Source: Meiothermus sp. CFH 77666 (GTDB taxonomy: Bacteria; Deinococcota; Deinococci; Deinococcales; Thermaceae). Taken from it: a stretch of 64,000 nucleotides of DNA. The position numbers were made by a program, and so were the translations under genes. Where the stretch lies: the NCBI RefSeq assembly GCF_017497985.1, contig NZ_JAGDFV010000020.1, positions 1 to 64,000 on the forward strand, given 5' to 3'. A model generated the notes under the pieces. The model was given only the letters and a program-made list of their open reading frames with translations. It ran no database searches and was not told the origin of the DNA. Of the stretch, positions 50,004 to 59,318 are shown in pieces. Each line of letters begins with the position of its first letter. Position 1 is the stretch's first letter.

Positions 50004-50753
50004 ATGAGAGTCCTCGAGCAGTTCAACCTAAACGGCAAAACCGCCCTGGTAACCGGGGGCTCGAGAGGGCTCGGTCTGGAGATTGCCTGCGGCTTGCGCG
50101 AGGCCGGGGCCCGGGTAGCTCTGCTCGCCCGGCGCGAGAGCTTCTTCGAGGAAGCCCTGCGGCTCATTCCGGATGCCGTTCCCATTGTGGGCAACGTGCA
50201 GGATGAAGGGAGCCTCGAGGCCGCCTTTGCCCGCATCGGGCCGGTGGACATCCTGGTCAACGCCGCCGGGGTTACCTGGGGCCAGGATGCGCTGGAAGTG
50301 CCGGTGGAAAAAATCCGCGAGGTGCTAGACATCAACGTCACGGGGGCTTTTCTGGCCTCGAGGATTGCCGCCCGCAGCATGAAAGCCCGTGGTTACGGCA
50401 AAATCCTCAACATCGCCTCGGTGGCCGGCCTGGCCGGTAGCCCCAGCGAGGTCATGGACGCCGCCGCCTACTCGGCCTCCAAGGGGGCGCTCATCGCCCT
50501 CACCCGCGACCTGGCCGTCAAGTGGGGGCCTTTGGGCATCCGGGTCAACGCCCTGGCCCCCGGCTTCTTCCCGACCCGCATGACCGAAAAACTGCTGGCC
50601 CGCACCGAGCAACTCGTGCGCGAGCGCACCCCGCTGGGCCGCATCGGCAAAACCGGCGAGCTGGCTGCCGCCGCCCTGTACCTGTGCAGCCCGGCCTCGG
50701 ACTATGTGACCGGGCAGGTGCTGGCGGTGGATGGGGGGATGACCGCCCTATGA
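50004..50753 (+). CDS. Short-chain dehydrogenase/reductase
   Basis: The 249-residue protein is a classical SDR: nucleotide motif TGGSRGLGLEI (near 17-27), NAAGV (near 86), catalytic Ser in NIASVAGLAGSPS, Tyr and Lys in AAYSASKGALIAL (Tyr near 153), and the C-terminal YVTGQVLAVDGGM. The Arg in the first glycine loop (GSRGLG) and a following Arg at the end of strand 2 (LARRE) suggest NADP. It could reduce a 3-oxo or oxidise a 3-hydroxy acyl-CoA in the pathway; FabG-like activity is equally possible. It overlaps a 25-codon frame as ATGA. Confidence 0.9.
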   Translation: MRVLEQFNLNGKTALVTGGSRGLGLEIACGLREAGARVALLARRESFFEEALRLIPDAVPIVGNVQDEGSLEAAFARIGPVDILVNAAGVTWGQDALEVPVEKIREVLDINVTGAFLASRIAARSMKARGYGKILNIASVAGLAGSPSEVMDAAAYSASKGALIALTRDLAVKWGPLGIRVNALAPGFFPTRMTEKLLARTEQLVRERTPLGRIGKTGELAAAALYLCSPASDYVTGQVLAVDGGMTAL

Positions 50754-50827
50754 GCGAAGCCCTCCTCATCTTTTATCAACGCCTGGGCTTCATCTCCAGT
50801 CACGAGGGGATGAAACTCAAGTTATAA
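50750..50827 (+). CDS. Possible 25-residue small protein between the SDR and paaK genes
   Basis: ATG 50750 overlaps the SDR stop as ATGA, and the frame runs 25 codons to TAA at 50825, ending inside the Shine-Dalgarno of paaK. The predicted peptide is MSEALLIFYQRLGFISSHEG plus five residues. The tight coupling at both ends is notable, but such a short frame can arise by chance or be a remnant. No family is recognisable. Confidence 0.3.
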   Translation: MSEALLIFYQRLGFISSHEGMKLKL

Positions 50828-50836
50828 GAGGTGCCT

Positions 50837-52186
<1,350 letters not shown>

Positions 52187-52191
52187 AAGCC

Positions 52192-52248
52192 TATAGCGGA
52201 TGGCCTTGAACCAAGCACACAAGCCATCCGCTATTCGCTATCGGCAGA
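52192..52248. repeat. Inverted-repeat tract between paaK and the thioesterase gene
   Basis: ATAGCGGATGGC (52193-52204) and GCCATCCGCTAT (52223-52234) are exact reverse complements separated by 18 bases; CTATTCGCTATCGGC follows. It belongs to the same heptamer-derived family as the tract at 44660, and again lies inside an operon. Confidence 0.75.
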
Positions 52249-52251
52249 ATT

Positions 52252-52713
52252 ATGAAACCCATCCCTCCCGGCTACCAGGCTACCTTCGAGACGGTCGTTA
52301 CCGACGAAATGACCGTGGACTTCGAGCACCCCGACGACCCCCAGCTCGGCAAGCTGCACCCGGTCTATGCCACCTACTGGATGGCCAAGCACATGGAACT
52401 GGCGGGCCGCAAAATCATCCTGCCCTTCCTGGAAGAGGGCGACGAGGGCATCGGCTCCAAGGTGAACGTGGATCACCAGGCCTCGGCCCTACCGGGCATG
52501 AAGGTTCGCATAGTGGCCGAACACCTCCGCACCGAGGGCAACCGTGTTCATGCCAGGTGCACCGCCTGGAACGAGCTGGGCGACCAGATTGGCGAGGGCT
52601 ACACCGAACAGGTAATCCTGCCCAGAGCCAAACTCCTGCGGATTTTCGAAAAACTCCAGGAGCGCTGGCAGGCCCACCAAAACCCCACTGGGGAGCCCTC
52701 AAACCTATCCTGA
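52252..52713 (+). CDS. Hotdog-fold thioesterase
   Basis: The 153-residue protein is a single hotdog domain of the fluoroacetyl-CoA-thioesterase-like (FlK) type: YQATFETVVTDEMTVDFEHP, LHPVYATYWMAKHMELAGRKI and EGIGSKVNVDHQASALPGMKVRIVAEH. The Thr/Glu/His combination of that group can be matched by T41, E52 and H76, although I cannot be certain of their roles. It is the last co-directional gene of the aromatic operon, so it may clear CoA traps as PaaI does. It precedes the next gene by eight bases. Confidence 0.82.
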   Translation: MKPIPPGYQATFETVVTDEMTVDFEHPDDPQLGKLHPVYATYWMAKHMELAGRKIILPFLEEGDEGIGSKVNVDHQASALPGMKVRIVAEHLRTEGNRVHARCTAWNELGDQIGEGYTEQVILPRAKLLRIFEKLQERWQAHQNPTGEPSNLS

Positions 52714-52721
52714 ACTTTACT

Positions 52722-53330
52722 ATGAAGCGCCTTCCCCTGTTCCCTTTGCCCGAGACGGTGGTGTTTCCGGGGTTGCTCATTCCGCTCTACATTTTCGAGG
52801 AGCGCTATAAGCAGATGGTGCGTGATTTGCTGGCCCAGAGCGAAGACCAGCGCCGTTTTGTGATTACCCTGGCCACCGAGGCCGGTATCCGGGAGGTGGG
52901 GGGGTATGTGGACTTGCTGGCTGCCTCGGAAAACCCCGATGGCACCTTCAATATTGTGTGCCGGGGGGGTGAGCGCTGCCGGGTGGAGGGGGTGGGGGTT
53001 TTCGAGAAAAACCTCTACCAGACCACGCTGGACATCCCCTTTCCATTGGAGCGCACCGCCCGCAGCGAGGAGATTGTGGCCGCCTGGGATGCAATGGAGG
53101 CTTTTCGGGGCTATGTGGCCGGGGTGGCCGACCCGCAAGCCCTGGAAGAGGCCATTGCCAACCTGCCCGACGACCCTTTGTACCAGGCTTCGTTTTTGTG
53201 CGTGAACCTGCGGGTTCCGGCCCTGGATCGGCAAGCGCTGCTGGAGGCCCCCTCGCTGGTAGCGAGGCTCGAGCTGGCCCAAACCCTCATGCGCCAGGGT
53301 TCCATCTCGAGTACCGCTGCGGAGGCCTGA
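52722..53330 (+). CDS. Lon-protease N-terminal (substrate-binding) domain protein
   Basis: The 202-residue protein has only the Lon N-terminal domain, with no ATPase or protease: LPLFPLPETVVFPGLLIPLYIFEERYKQMVRDLL is the signature start, followed by a beta-rich core (YVDLLAASENPDGTFNIVCRGGERCRVEGV) and a helical C-terminal part. Stand-alone proteins of this kind bind unfolded or other targets but their role is unsettled. The ATG is eight bases after the thioesterase stop, so it may be transcribed with the aromatic operon. It is convergent with the VWA cluster. Confidence 0.9.
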   Translation: MKRLPLFPLPETVVFPGLLIPLYIFEERYKQMVRDLLAQSEDQRRFVITLATEAGIREVGGYVDLLAASENPDGTFNIVCRGGERCRVEGVGVFEKNLYQTTLDIPFPLERTARSEEIVAAWDAMEAFRGYVAGVADPQALEEAIANLPDDPLYQASFLCVNLRVPALDRQALLEAPSLVARLELAQTLMRQGSISSTAAEA

Positions 53331-53332
53331 TA

Positions 53333-54292
53333 CTACACCACCCGACGTCGCAACTGGGCAACCCCCAGGCTCAACATCAAGAACATCCCGGCCAGCAGGG
53401 CCAGGTAGGCAGTGGCCTCATCCCGACGGATGCGCCACATCATCTGTCGGGTCAGGTTGCGGTAGGCCTCTTTGAGTTTGCCCGCCGAGTCCACGAAGAA
53501 ATACTCTCCGTCCCCCACCCGGGCTATCTCCTTGAGCGTCTCTTCGTCGAACTGTGCAGCCAGCGCATACTGCTCGGGCAGCCCCGGCACCGGGCCTTCG
53601 GTGGTGCGGCCAATACCGATGGCATGCACCCGAATTTGCAAGCGGGCGGCCTCCTGGGCCGCCTCCACCGGGTCAACCCCCGCCAGGCTGCGGCCATCGG
53701 TGAGCAGGATGATGGTGGCCAGACTCTTGGGATCCGGGGCCTCAGCCCGTTCGGACAGGGGGGGCAGGGCCGTAATGCTCTCCAGAATGGCGTCGCCAAT
53801 GGCGGTGCCCAGGTTCAGGTCCAGGAAGTCTACCGCTTCCAACAAGCGCGCCCGGTCGGTGGTGAGGGGCACCACCAGTTGGGCATCGCGGGAAAACGTT
53901 ACCAGCGCCACCCGCATCCCTTCCGGCAACTCCCGGATAAAGGTTCGCAGCGCGGCTCGGGCGGCCTCGAACCGACTGGGCTGCACATCGGTAGCCTGCA
54001 TCGAGCGGCTGATGTCCACCGTCAGCACCACCGCCGCGCGGGGGTCGGCCTGCAACACCGGAAGGGTAGGGCGGGCCAGGGCCAAAACCGCTGCCACGAG
54101 CGCCAGCAAATAAAGCCCGGCGGGGAGGTGCTGCCGCCAGTTTTGGGTTCGCCTCGAGGCCCGCGCCAGCAGGGCCACGTCCGGGTGCAGCACCACCGAC
54201 TCGGCAGGCGGGCGCAAAGCCCGGCGGTAATGCCAGATGAAGAGCGGTATCAGCAACAACAAACCCAGAGCCCAGGGCCAGATAAACACCAT
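53333..54292 (-). CDS. VWA-domain membrane protein with an intact MIDAS (BatA/BatB-like)
   Basis: This 319-residue protein has two N-terminal membrane segments (residues about 3-20 and 60-77), a von Willebrand A domain (about 87-275) and a C-terminal membrane segment (about 293-312). The MIDAS is complete: VDISRSMQATD (DxSxS), the Thr in LNLGTAIGDAI and the Asp in LLTDGRSLAG. This is the plan of aerotolerance-operon BatA/BatB proteins. It is the last gene of a five-gene minus-strand cluster with MoxR and DUF58, and starts directly after the neighbouring VWA gene's stop with no gap. Confidence 0.9.
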   Translation of the reverse strand: MVFIWPWALGLLLLIPLFIWHYRRALRPPAESVVLHPDVALLARASRRTQNWRQHLPAGLYLLALVAAVLALARPTLPVLQADPRAAVVLTVDISRSMQATDVQPSRFEAARAALRTFIRELPEGMRVALVTFSRDAQLVVPLTTDRARLLEAVDFLDLNLGTAIGDAILESITALPPLSERAEAPDPKSLATIILLTDGRSLAGVDPVEAAQEAARLQIRVHAIGIGRTTEGPVPGLPEQYALAAQFDEETLKEIARVGDGEYFFVDSAGKLKEAYRNLTRQMMWRIRRDEATAYLALLAGMFLMLSLGVAQLRRRVV

Positions 54293-55186
54293 TCAAACCA
54301 CCTGCCGCCGCAAGGCCGACCAGCCCAGGCTCAAGGCTAGCAGGAACGCTGCCAGCAAGCTCAGGATGCCGCTCACCTCGAGGGTCTGGAGCCGCCACCC
54401 CAGAACCCGGCCCAGATCGGCATGGGCATTGCTCAAATCGTTGGCGGAGAAAATGGGGTAGTAGCGGCCTCCGGTGCGGTCGGCCACTTTTTTGAGCATT
54501 TCCTCGTCGAAGTTGTGGCCGTGCGTGCCGACCCCAATCGCATGGACTTTGATACCCCGCCGCAAGGCTTCATCGGCCATTTTCAGGGGGTCGTTGCCGG
54601 ATACATCGTGCCCGTGCGAAAAGAGCACAATCACCCCAGGGCTCACCCCCTCGGGCGGGTTTTCGGGCAGGGCCTCGAGGGCAGCCTGCAAGCCGTAGGT
54701 GAACGAAAAGCCCCCACCCAGATCGAGGTGGTCTATGGCCTGGCGAAAGGCGTTGCGGTCGGTGGTGGGGGGCAGTAGCAGGGTTCCGTAGCCCGAGAAG
54801 GTCGTGACCCCCACCTTTACCTGAGCAGGCAGTCTCTCCACCAGCGCTTTGGCGGCAAGCTGTGTGGCGGCCATGCGGTTGGGGGCAATATCGGTCTGGC
54901 GCATGGACCAGCCGTTCTCGATGGCCAGGATAACTGCCGCCAGGTTCTCGGGCATCATCAAGCGCATGGTGGGGCGGGCTGTGGCGATGAGGGCTGCCGC
55001 CAGGGCCAGAAAAAAGCCGATGGCGGGCAGGTAGTGCCAGAGGCTTTTTTCCATGCCGCCCATCTGCCCCGCCCCCGGATACCACACATGGCTACTGGAA
55101 GGGCCGCGCAGCAACCGCAGATACACCACCCCCAGCACCACCAACCCCAGCAAGGCCAGCAGGTTCCAGGGCGCCAGAAAACCCAT
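54293..55186 (-). CDS. VWA-like membrane protein with a degenerate MIDAS
   Basis: This 297-residue paralogue has the same layout: N-terminal membrane segments near 7-24 and 53-70, a VWA-like domain (about 82-265) and a C-terminal membrane segment (about 272-290). The metal site is broken: where the neighbours read VDISRSM or IDTSRSM this reads IENGWSM, and the third-loop Asp (TDG/SDG) is replaced in LFSHGHDVSG. The fold seems preserved, so it may have become a structural partner of the other two. Sequence is otherwise clean, with no frameshift. Confidence 0.88.
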   Translation of the reverse strand: MGFLAPWNLLALLGLVVLGVVYLRLLRGPSSSHVWYPGAGQMGGMEKSLWHYLPAIGFFLALAAALIATARPTMRLMMPENLAAVILAIENGWSMRQTDIAPNRMAATQLAAKALVERLPAQVKVGVTTFSGYGTLLLPPTTDRNAFRQAIDHLDLGGGFSFTYGLQAALEALPENPPEGVSPGVIVLFSHGHDVSGNDPLKMADEALRRGIKVHAIGVGTHGHNFDEEMLKKVADRTGGRYYPIFSANDLSNAHADLGRVLGWRLQTLEVSGILSLLAAFLLALSLGWSALRRQVV

Positions 55187-55194
55187 CGGCCCTC

Positions 55195-56259
55195 CTAAGG
55201 TACCCGGCGCTGCCAGCGCAGGCTCAGGCCCGCCGCCAGAATCATCAGCAGGGCCGCCACCGCCGAGAGCAGCGAGGAGATTTCGGTCTTGGTGCCCTCC
55301 CAGCGAATCACCGTACCCAGCTCTTTGGCAATCGCCCGGAGGGCTTCCTCGGTGGGCGGAAAGGTGTTCTTCCCCCCCGTGGCCTGGGCCAGTAGCTCGA
55401 GGTTCCTGGGCTCAAAGGGAATGTAGTAATTGCGCCCTTCGATCTGCGCCACCGTACCGCCGGGCTGGCCCATGGGGAAAGTGAAAACCTTGACGTTATT
55501 GTCCCTGGCAAAACGGGCCGCAATCTCGAGGCTGTTGCGGGTGGGCAGCCCTGGGTTGGTGCTCACGTTGGAAGCGCCATCCGACAGGATCACCACACTC
55601 CCCGGCGGCAGGTCTTGTGCAGACGGGGCCTGCTGCGGCACCGGCAGATCGGGTACACCCTGCAAGGGATCGGGCTGCCCCAGGCCGGGGGGTTGCAACT
55701 CGGCGGGGGGCTTCTGGTTCTTGCGCCCGGGCAGCATCCGCACCCCGGTTACGATGGCGTTCTCGATGGAGGTGTTCTGGGCAGGCTTGAGGCGCTCGAT
55801 GGCCTCCAGCAGCTTTTGTCGGTCGGTGGTGGGCATCACCAGGGCCGAGGCCGAGTCGGAAAAGCTAACCAGCCCAATCTGGGTGGTGGGGGGTGCCAGC
55901 TCGATAAACTTGCGGGCCGTGGCCTTGGCCGCCTCCAGGCGGCTGGGGTTGAGGTCGGCAGCTAGCATCGAACGCGAGGTATCAATGGCCAGTACGATGG
56001 CGGCCTTGTTGGTGGGCAGGGGCGGGCTGGCCACCGGACGGGCCGCCGCAAAAAGCAGCAGAAACAAAGCCAGCAGTTGCAGGGCCAGGGGCCAGCGCAC
56101 ATGGGCTTTGGGGGGTTGGCGCACCACCGAGGGGAGCAGGTGGGCGTCGGCAAAGGCCTCGGCAGTGCGCTCCCGCCGACGGTTGGCCCATATCAGGAGA
56201 CCCATAAACAGCGGGATTAGCAACAACAACCACAAAAAAGCAGGCCAGGTGAAGCTCAT
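55195..56259 (-). CDS. VWA-domain membrane protein with an intact MIDAS (BatA-like)
   Basis: The 354-residue protein starts with the BatA-type pair of membrane segments (WPAFLWLLLLIPLFMGLLIW and LALQLLALFLLLFAAARPV). Its VWA domain (about 87-310) has a full MIDAS: AIDTSRSMLAADL, Thr in AQNTSIENAIV and the Asp of ILSDGASNVS. Between them is a 45-residue Pro/Gln-rich loop (near 180-220) absent from the neighbouring VWA proteins. A C-terminal membrane segment follows. Its start overlaps the DUF58 stop by four bases. Confidence 0.9.
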   Translation of the reverse strand: MSFTWPAFLWLLLLIPLFMGLLIWANRRRERTAEAFADAHLLPSVVRQPPKAHVRWPLALQLLALFLLLFAAARPVASPPLPTNKAAIVLAIDTSRSMLAADLNPSRLEAAKATARKFIELAPPTTQIGLVSFSDSASALVMPTTDRQKLLEAIERLKPAQNTSIENAIVTGVRMLPGRKNQKPPAELQPPGLGQPDPLQGVPDLPVPQQAPSAQDLPPGSVVILSDGASNVSTNPGLPTRNSLEIAARFARDNNVKVFTFPMGQPGGTVAQIEGRNYYIPFEPRNLELLAQATGGKNTFPPTEEALRAIAKELGTVIRWEGTKTEISSLLSAVAALLMILAAGLSLRWQRRVP

Positions 56260-57266
56260 CTTCGCCCCCTTCTACGCAAGGTAAATTTCAGCAGGGGCTC
56301 CACGATTTCCTGGGCGGTAGAGAGCGAGAGCACATCTACCTGGGCAGCCCGCAGGGTGCGCTCGAGCATCGCTTCACGGGCCTGCACCAGCGCCGCGTGG
56401 GCACGGCGTACCCTGGGGTCGCTGGTGTCAATCCAGATCTCTTCGCCGCTCTCCGGGTCGCGCATCCGCAGCTCGCCCGCTCTGGGCAGCTCTTTTTCGG
56501 CAGGGTCGAAGATGCGCACCGCTACCACATCGTGCCGGTAGGCCAGCCGGCGCAGCCCCTGCGCCCAAAGGGGTTCCTGCTCCGGTTGGGGGTTCAGGAA
56601 GTCGGAGATCACAAACAGCAGGGCGCGGCGCTTGAGGGTTTTGGCGATGTACTCGAGGGCTTGCTCCAGCGAAGCGTGCGGCGCACAGGATGGTGCAGCT
56701 TGCCCCTGGCCGAGCGCCAGCAAGCCATACAGCTCGTGCAAAATTCGCAGGGCCTGCCTGCGGCCCGTGCCCGGAGGCACCACCCGCATCCCCGCTTCGG
56801 AGAAGCCAATGACCCCCACCTTATCCCCGTGGCGCGCTACGATGGCCGCCGCCGTGCCCACAAACTCCAGCGCCTCTTCCAGCTTGAGCACCCGCCGGGT
56901 GCCAAACCGCATCGAGGCCGACATATCCACCACCAGCCAGACCGTGACTTCCTTCTCTTCGCGGTACTGCCGGATGTGAATTTTGCCGGTGCGGGCGGTT
57001 ACGTTCCAGTCAATGCGCCGCACCTCATCGCCAGGCTGGTACTCCCGCACCTCGGCCAGATCCAGGCTGGGGCCATAGAAAAAGCCGGTGTAATCGCCAA
57101 ACAAAAAGCCATCCAGGCGCTTCAGGATCTTGAACTCGAGCTTCCGCAATAGCTCTGCCGGTAGCTCGCGTGGAGGGGGCATGGCCTCTTTGGGCTCTGG
57201 CCTCAAAGTCACCTCAATTTTGCTTTTGCTGGCTCGTCGAAAGAGCATAGACCACCATTGGTTCAT
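56256..57266 (-). CDS. DUF58 protein (VWA-related)
   Basis: The 336-residue protein has the DUF58 hallmark GPSLDLAEVREYQPGDEVRRIDWNVTARTGKIHIRQYREE (near 65-105), followed by a VWA-like fold with VVDMSASMRFG and FVISDFLNP. DUF58 proteins are nearly always encoded beside MoxR ATPases and VWA proteins, as here. It lacks membrane segments, unlike many DUF58 proteins, so it should be soluble or peripheral. Its start lies nine bases after the MoxR stop. The function of the system is not settled; chaperone-like or metal-insertion roles have been proposed for relatives. Confidence 0.92.
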   Translation of the reverse strand: MNQWWSMLFRRASKSKIEVTLRPEPKEAMPPPRELPAELLRKLEFKILKRLDGFLFGDYTGFFYGPSLDLAEVREYQPGDEVRRIDWNVTARTGKIHIRQYREEKEVTVWLVVDMSASMRFGTRRVLKLEEALEFVGTAAAIVARHGDKVGVIGFSEAGMRVVPPGTGRRQALRILHELYGLLALGQGQAAPSCAPHASLEQALEYIAKTLKRRALLFVISDFLNPQPEQEPLWAQGLRRLAYRHDVVAVRIFDPAEKELPRAGELRMRDPESGEEIWIDTSDPRVRRAHAALVQAREAMLERTLRAAQVDVLSLSTAQEIVEPLLKFTLRRRGRR

Positions 57267-57275
57267 CTTGCAGCC

Positions 57276-58331
57276 CTAGGCCGAAGGATTCTCCGCAACC
57301 GCCGGGCGGGTATCGCGGTAGGGGTCGCCGATGTGCACCTTGGGCAGAGGGGTAGCGGCAATAATCTTCTGTACGAGTTCCTCCAGTTTCACCTCGTCGG
57401 CCAGGGCCTCGTAGGAAAGGATCACCCGGTGACGCAACACCTCGGGGGCCAGGTCGCGCACGTCCTCGGGCAGGGCGTACTCACGGCCCCGCACAATCGC
57501 CAGGGCCTTGGCCCCCAGAATCAGGTTCACGCTGGCGCGGGGGCTTCCGCCAAAGCTGATGTACTTCTTGAGGTTCGAGAGGCCCACCTCGCCGGGGTCG
57601 CGGGTCGCGCGGGCCAGCCGCACCGCATACTCGGTCACGGCCTGGTGGACGTGTACCTGGTCGGCCATGGCTTGCAGGTAGCGCAGGTCGTCGCCGGTGA
57701 GCACCTCCGAGACCCGCTCGAATTTGTTGGAAACCCGTTCTACCACGGTCATCTCCTCGTAGAAGGCGGGGTAGTCAAGCCAGACCTTGAACATGAAACG
57801 GTCAACCTGGGCTTCGGGCAGGAAGTAGGTGCCCTCCGACTCGATGGGGTTCTGGGTGGCCAGCACCAGGAAGGGGTCGGGCAGCTTGAAGGTCTCGTGG
57901 CCAATGGTAACCTGGCGCTCCTGCATGGCCTCCAGCAGGGCAGATTGAATCTTGGCGGGGGCCCGGTTAATTTCATCGGCCAGAATCAGGTTGGCGAAAA
58001 TCGGGCCCAGCTCCACCTCGAAGTTTGCTTCTTTGGGGTTGTAGATGCGCGTCCCCACCAGGTCGGCAGGCACCAGATCGGGGGTGAACTGGATGCGCTT
58101 GAAGCTGGCCCCAATCGCCTCGGCCATGGTTTTGATGGCCAGGGTTTTGGCCAGTCCCGGTACCCCCTCAATCAGGATGTGGCCCCGTGCCAGGAGCGCT
58201 ACTACCATGCGCTCGAGCATCAAATCTTGCCCAACAATCACCTTCTTGACTTCCAATAAAAGGGTGCGCAACTTTGCAGCGGCATCCATCACGGCTTGGG
58301 GCTCGAGGGAGGGTTTGGGGGCTTCACTCAT
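57276..58331 (-). CDS. MoxR-family AAA+ ATPase
   Basis: The 351-residue ATPase has the MoxR plan: Walker A EGVPGLAKTLAI (near 55-66; the usual GK is AK), FTPDLVPADLVGT, Walker B LILADEINRAPAKIQSALLEAMQE (near 117-140), sensor 1 VLATQNPIESEGTYFLPEAQ, and arginine finger region DRFMFKV. MoxR proteins act as chaperones together with VWA proteins; the DUF58 and three VWA genes follow in the same direction. It is first in the cluster. About 95 bases upstream begins the Gly/Pro-rich protein gene. Confidence 0.95.
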   Translation of the reverse strand: MSEAPKPSLEPQAVMDAAAKLRTLLLEVKKVIVGQDLMLERMVVALLARGHILIEGVPGLAKTLAIKTMAEAIGASFKRIQFTPDLVPADLVGTRIYNPKEANFEVELGPIFANLILADEINRAPAKIQSALLEAMQERQVTIGHETFKLPDPFLVLATQNPIESEGTYFLPEAQVDRFMFKVWLDYPAFYEEMTVVERVSNKFERVSEVLTGDDLRYLQAMADQVHVHQAVTEYAVRLARATRDPGEVGLSNLKKYISFGGSPRASVNLILGAKALAIVRGREYALPEDVRDLAPEVLRHRVILSYEALADEVKLEELVQKIIAATPLPKVHIGDPYRDTRPAVAENPSA

Positions 58332-58426
58332 AAGAACCTCTTCTGGTAGCTAACTTGATTTTTGCTTACGACGTTGGCAAACACCGCAGGTTTGCAGGGA
58401 CTTGAACCAGCCATGAGCCTGTACCT

Positions 58427-58942
58427 TCAAATGGTCTGGTCAGGATTGCTGTCGGGAGGTGTGGGAGCTGGTGCGGGCTGGGGAGACGAGGGCGGGCTCG
58501 GCAAGGAGGGCGTACCCGGCTCGAGCGGAATAAGCTCAGGAGAACCTCCAGGCATCCCCGGCCCCGGCATAGGGCCTCCAGGCCCTGGCATCGGTTGTCC
58601 GGGTAGGTCAAAGCGGAACAACTGGCCATCCTGATAAATCAGGATGGGGCATTCCTCGCCCTGGCCCTGTCCCGGTTGGGGCTGGCCCGGCCCTTGCCCT
58701 GGGCCCTGACCCGGCCCGGGCTGAAGCGGAATTAACTCGCGGGGGTCAGGTGCGGGCAGGAGTTGTTGCTGCTGGTCAAACTGAACCGCTTGTAGCCTGG
58801 CTCCCCGCTGCGCCTGCAAAGCCTCCCCCTGTTGCGGCTGCGCCGAAAGGCGGCCTACCACAAACCCCGTGCTCAGCAAAATCATCGTAGCCAGGCCCAA
58901 CCCAAGAGGTTTGAGCAACGAGCCTAACCTGAGCTGTTCCAT
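58427..58942 (-). CDS. Membrane-anchored Pro/Gly/Gln-rich protein
   Basis: The 171-residue protein has one N-terminal membrane anchor (residues about 11-30). A Gln-rich stretch follows, then PGQGPGQGPGQPQPGQGQG repeats, a short conserved-looking core (EECPILIYQDGQLFRFDLPGQ) and a second Pro/Gly-rich tail. It is probably exposed outside the membrane. I recognise no family. It is in the same direction as the MoxR/VWA cluster and ends 95 bases before it, so it may belong to that system. A TAAAGT box five bases before the ATG could mean a leaderless transcript. Confidence 0.7.
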   Translation of the reverse strand: MEQLRLGSLLKPLGLGLATMILLSTGFVVGRLSAQPQQGEALQAQRGARLQAVQFDQQQQLLPAPDPRELIPLQPGPGQGPGQGPGQPQPGQGQGEECPILIYQDGQLFRFDLPGQPMPGPGGPMPGPGMPGGSPELIPLEPGTPSLPSPPSSPQPAPAPTPPDSNPDQTI

Positions 58943-59318
58943 GCTTTACTTTATGATGCAATACTGGGTTCAATCTGAGAATGTTCTACCTTTCGGGGTC
59001 GCCCGCTCTCATCCTGCGTTGGCGAAAGCCCGGCATCAACACCTGAACGCTCAACTTTTATGAACCCCCACCCTAGACGACACCCAAGACCGAAAGCTCA
59101 AAGCCAAAGGATCTACGAGGAGTATGTAGGACGTTGATATGGCAGACCTGTAGGTGCTCGAGTACAGCGCTCTTCACAGACGCGGCCGCGCACGAAAACG
59201 AGAATGCCTCTTTGCCCAGACGCAGATTACGCACCCCAGCAGCCACTGCTCTCTCCAGGACAAAGGATTCCCAATCTCGGATGACTCGAGTTTTGTGAAA
59301 AGCACTCTAACGTTGGTA
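58943..59318. other. Intergenic region holding the second copy of the dispersed element
   Basis: This 376-base gap lies between a divergent gene start (58942) and a gene end (59319). Apart from the element at 59165-59309 I see no gene. Confidence 0.6.
59165..59309. repeat. Dispersed element with terminal inverted repeats, copy 2
   Basis: This 145-base segment begins CAGCGCTCTTCACAGACGCG and ends TTTTGTGAAAAGCACTCTA. Its first 75 bases and last 19 bases match the element at 10305-10495 in the same orientation; the middle differs in length and sequence. Confidence 0.75.
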
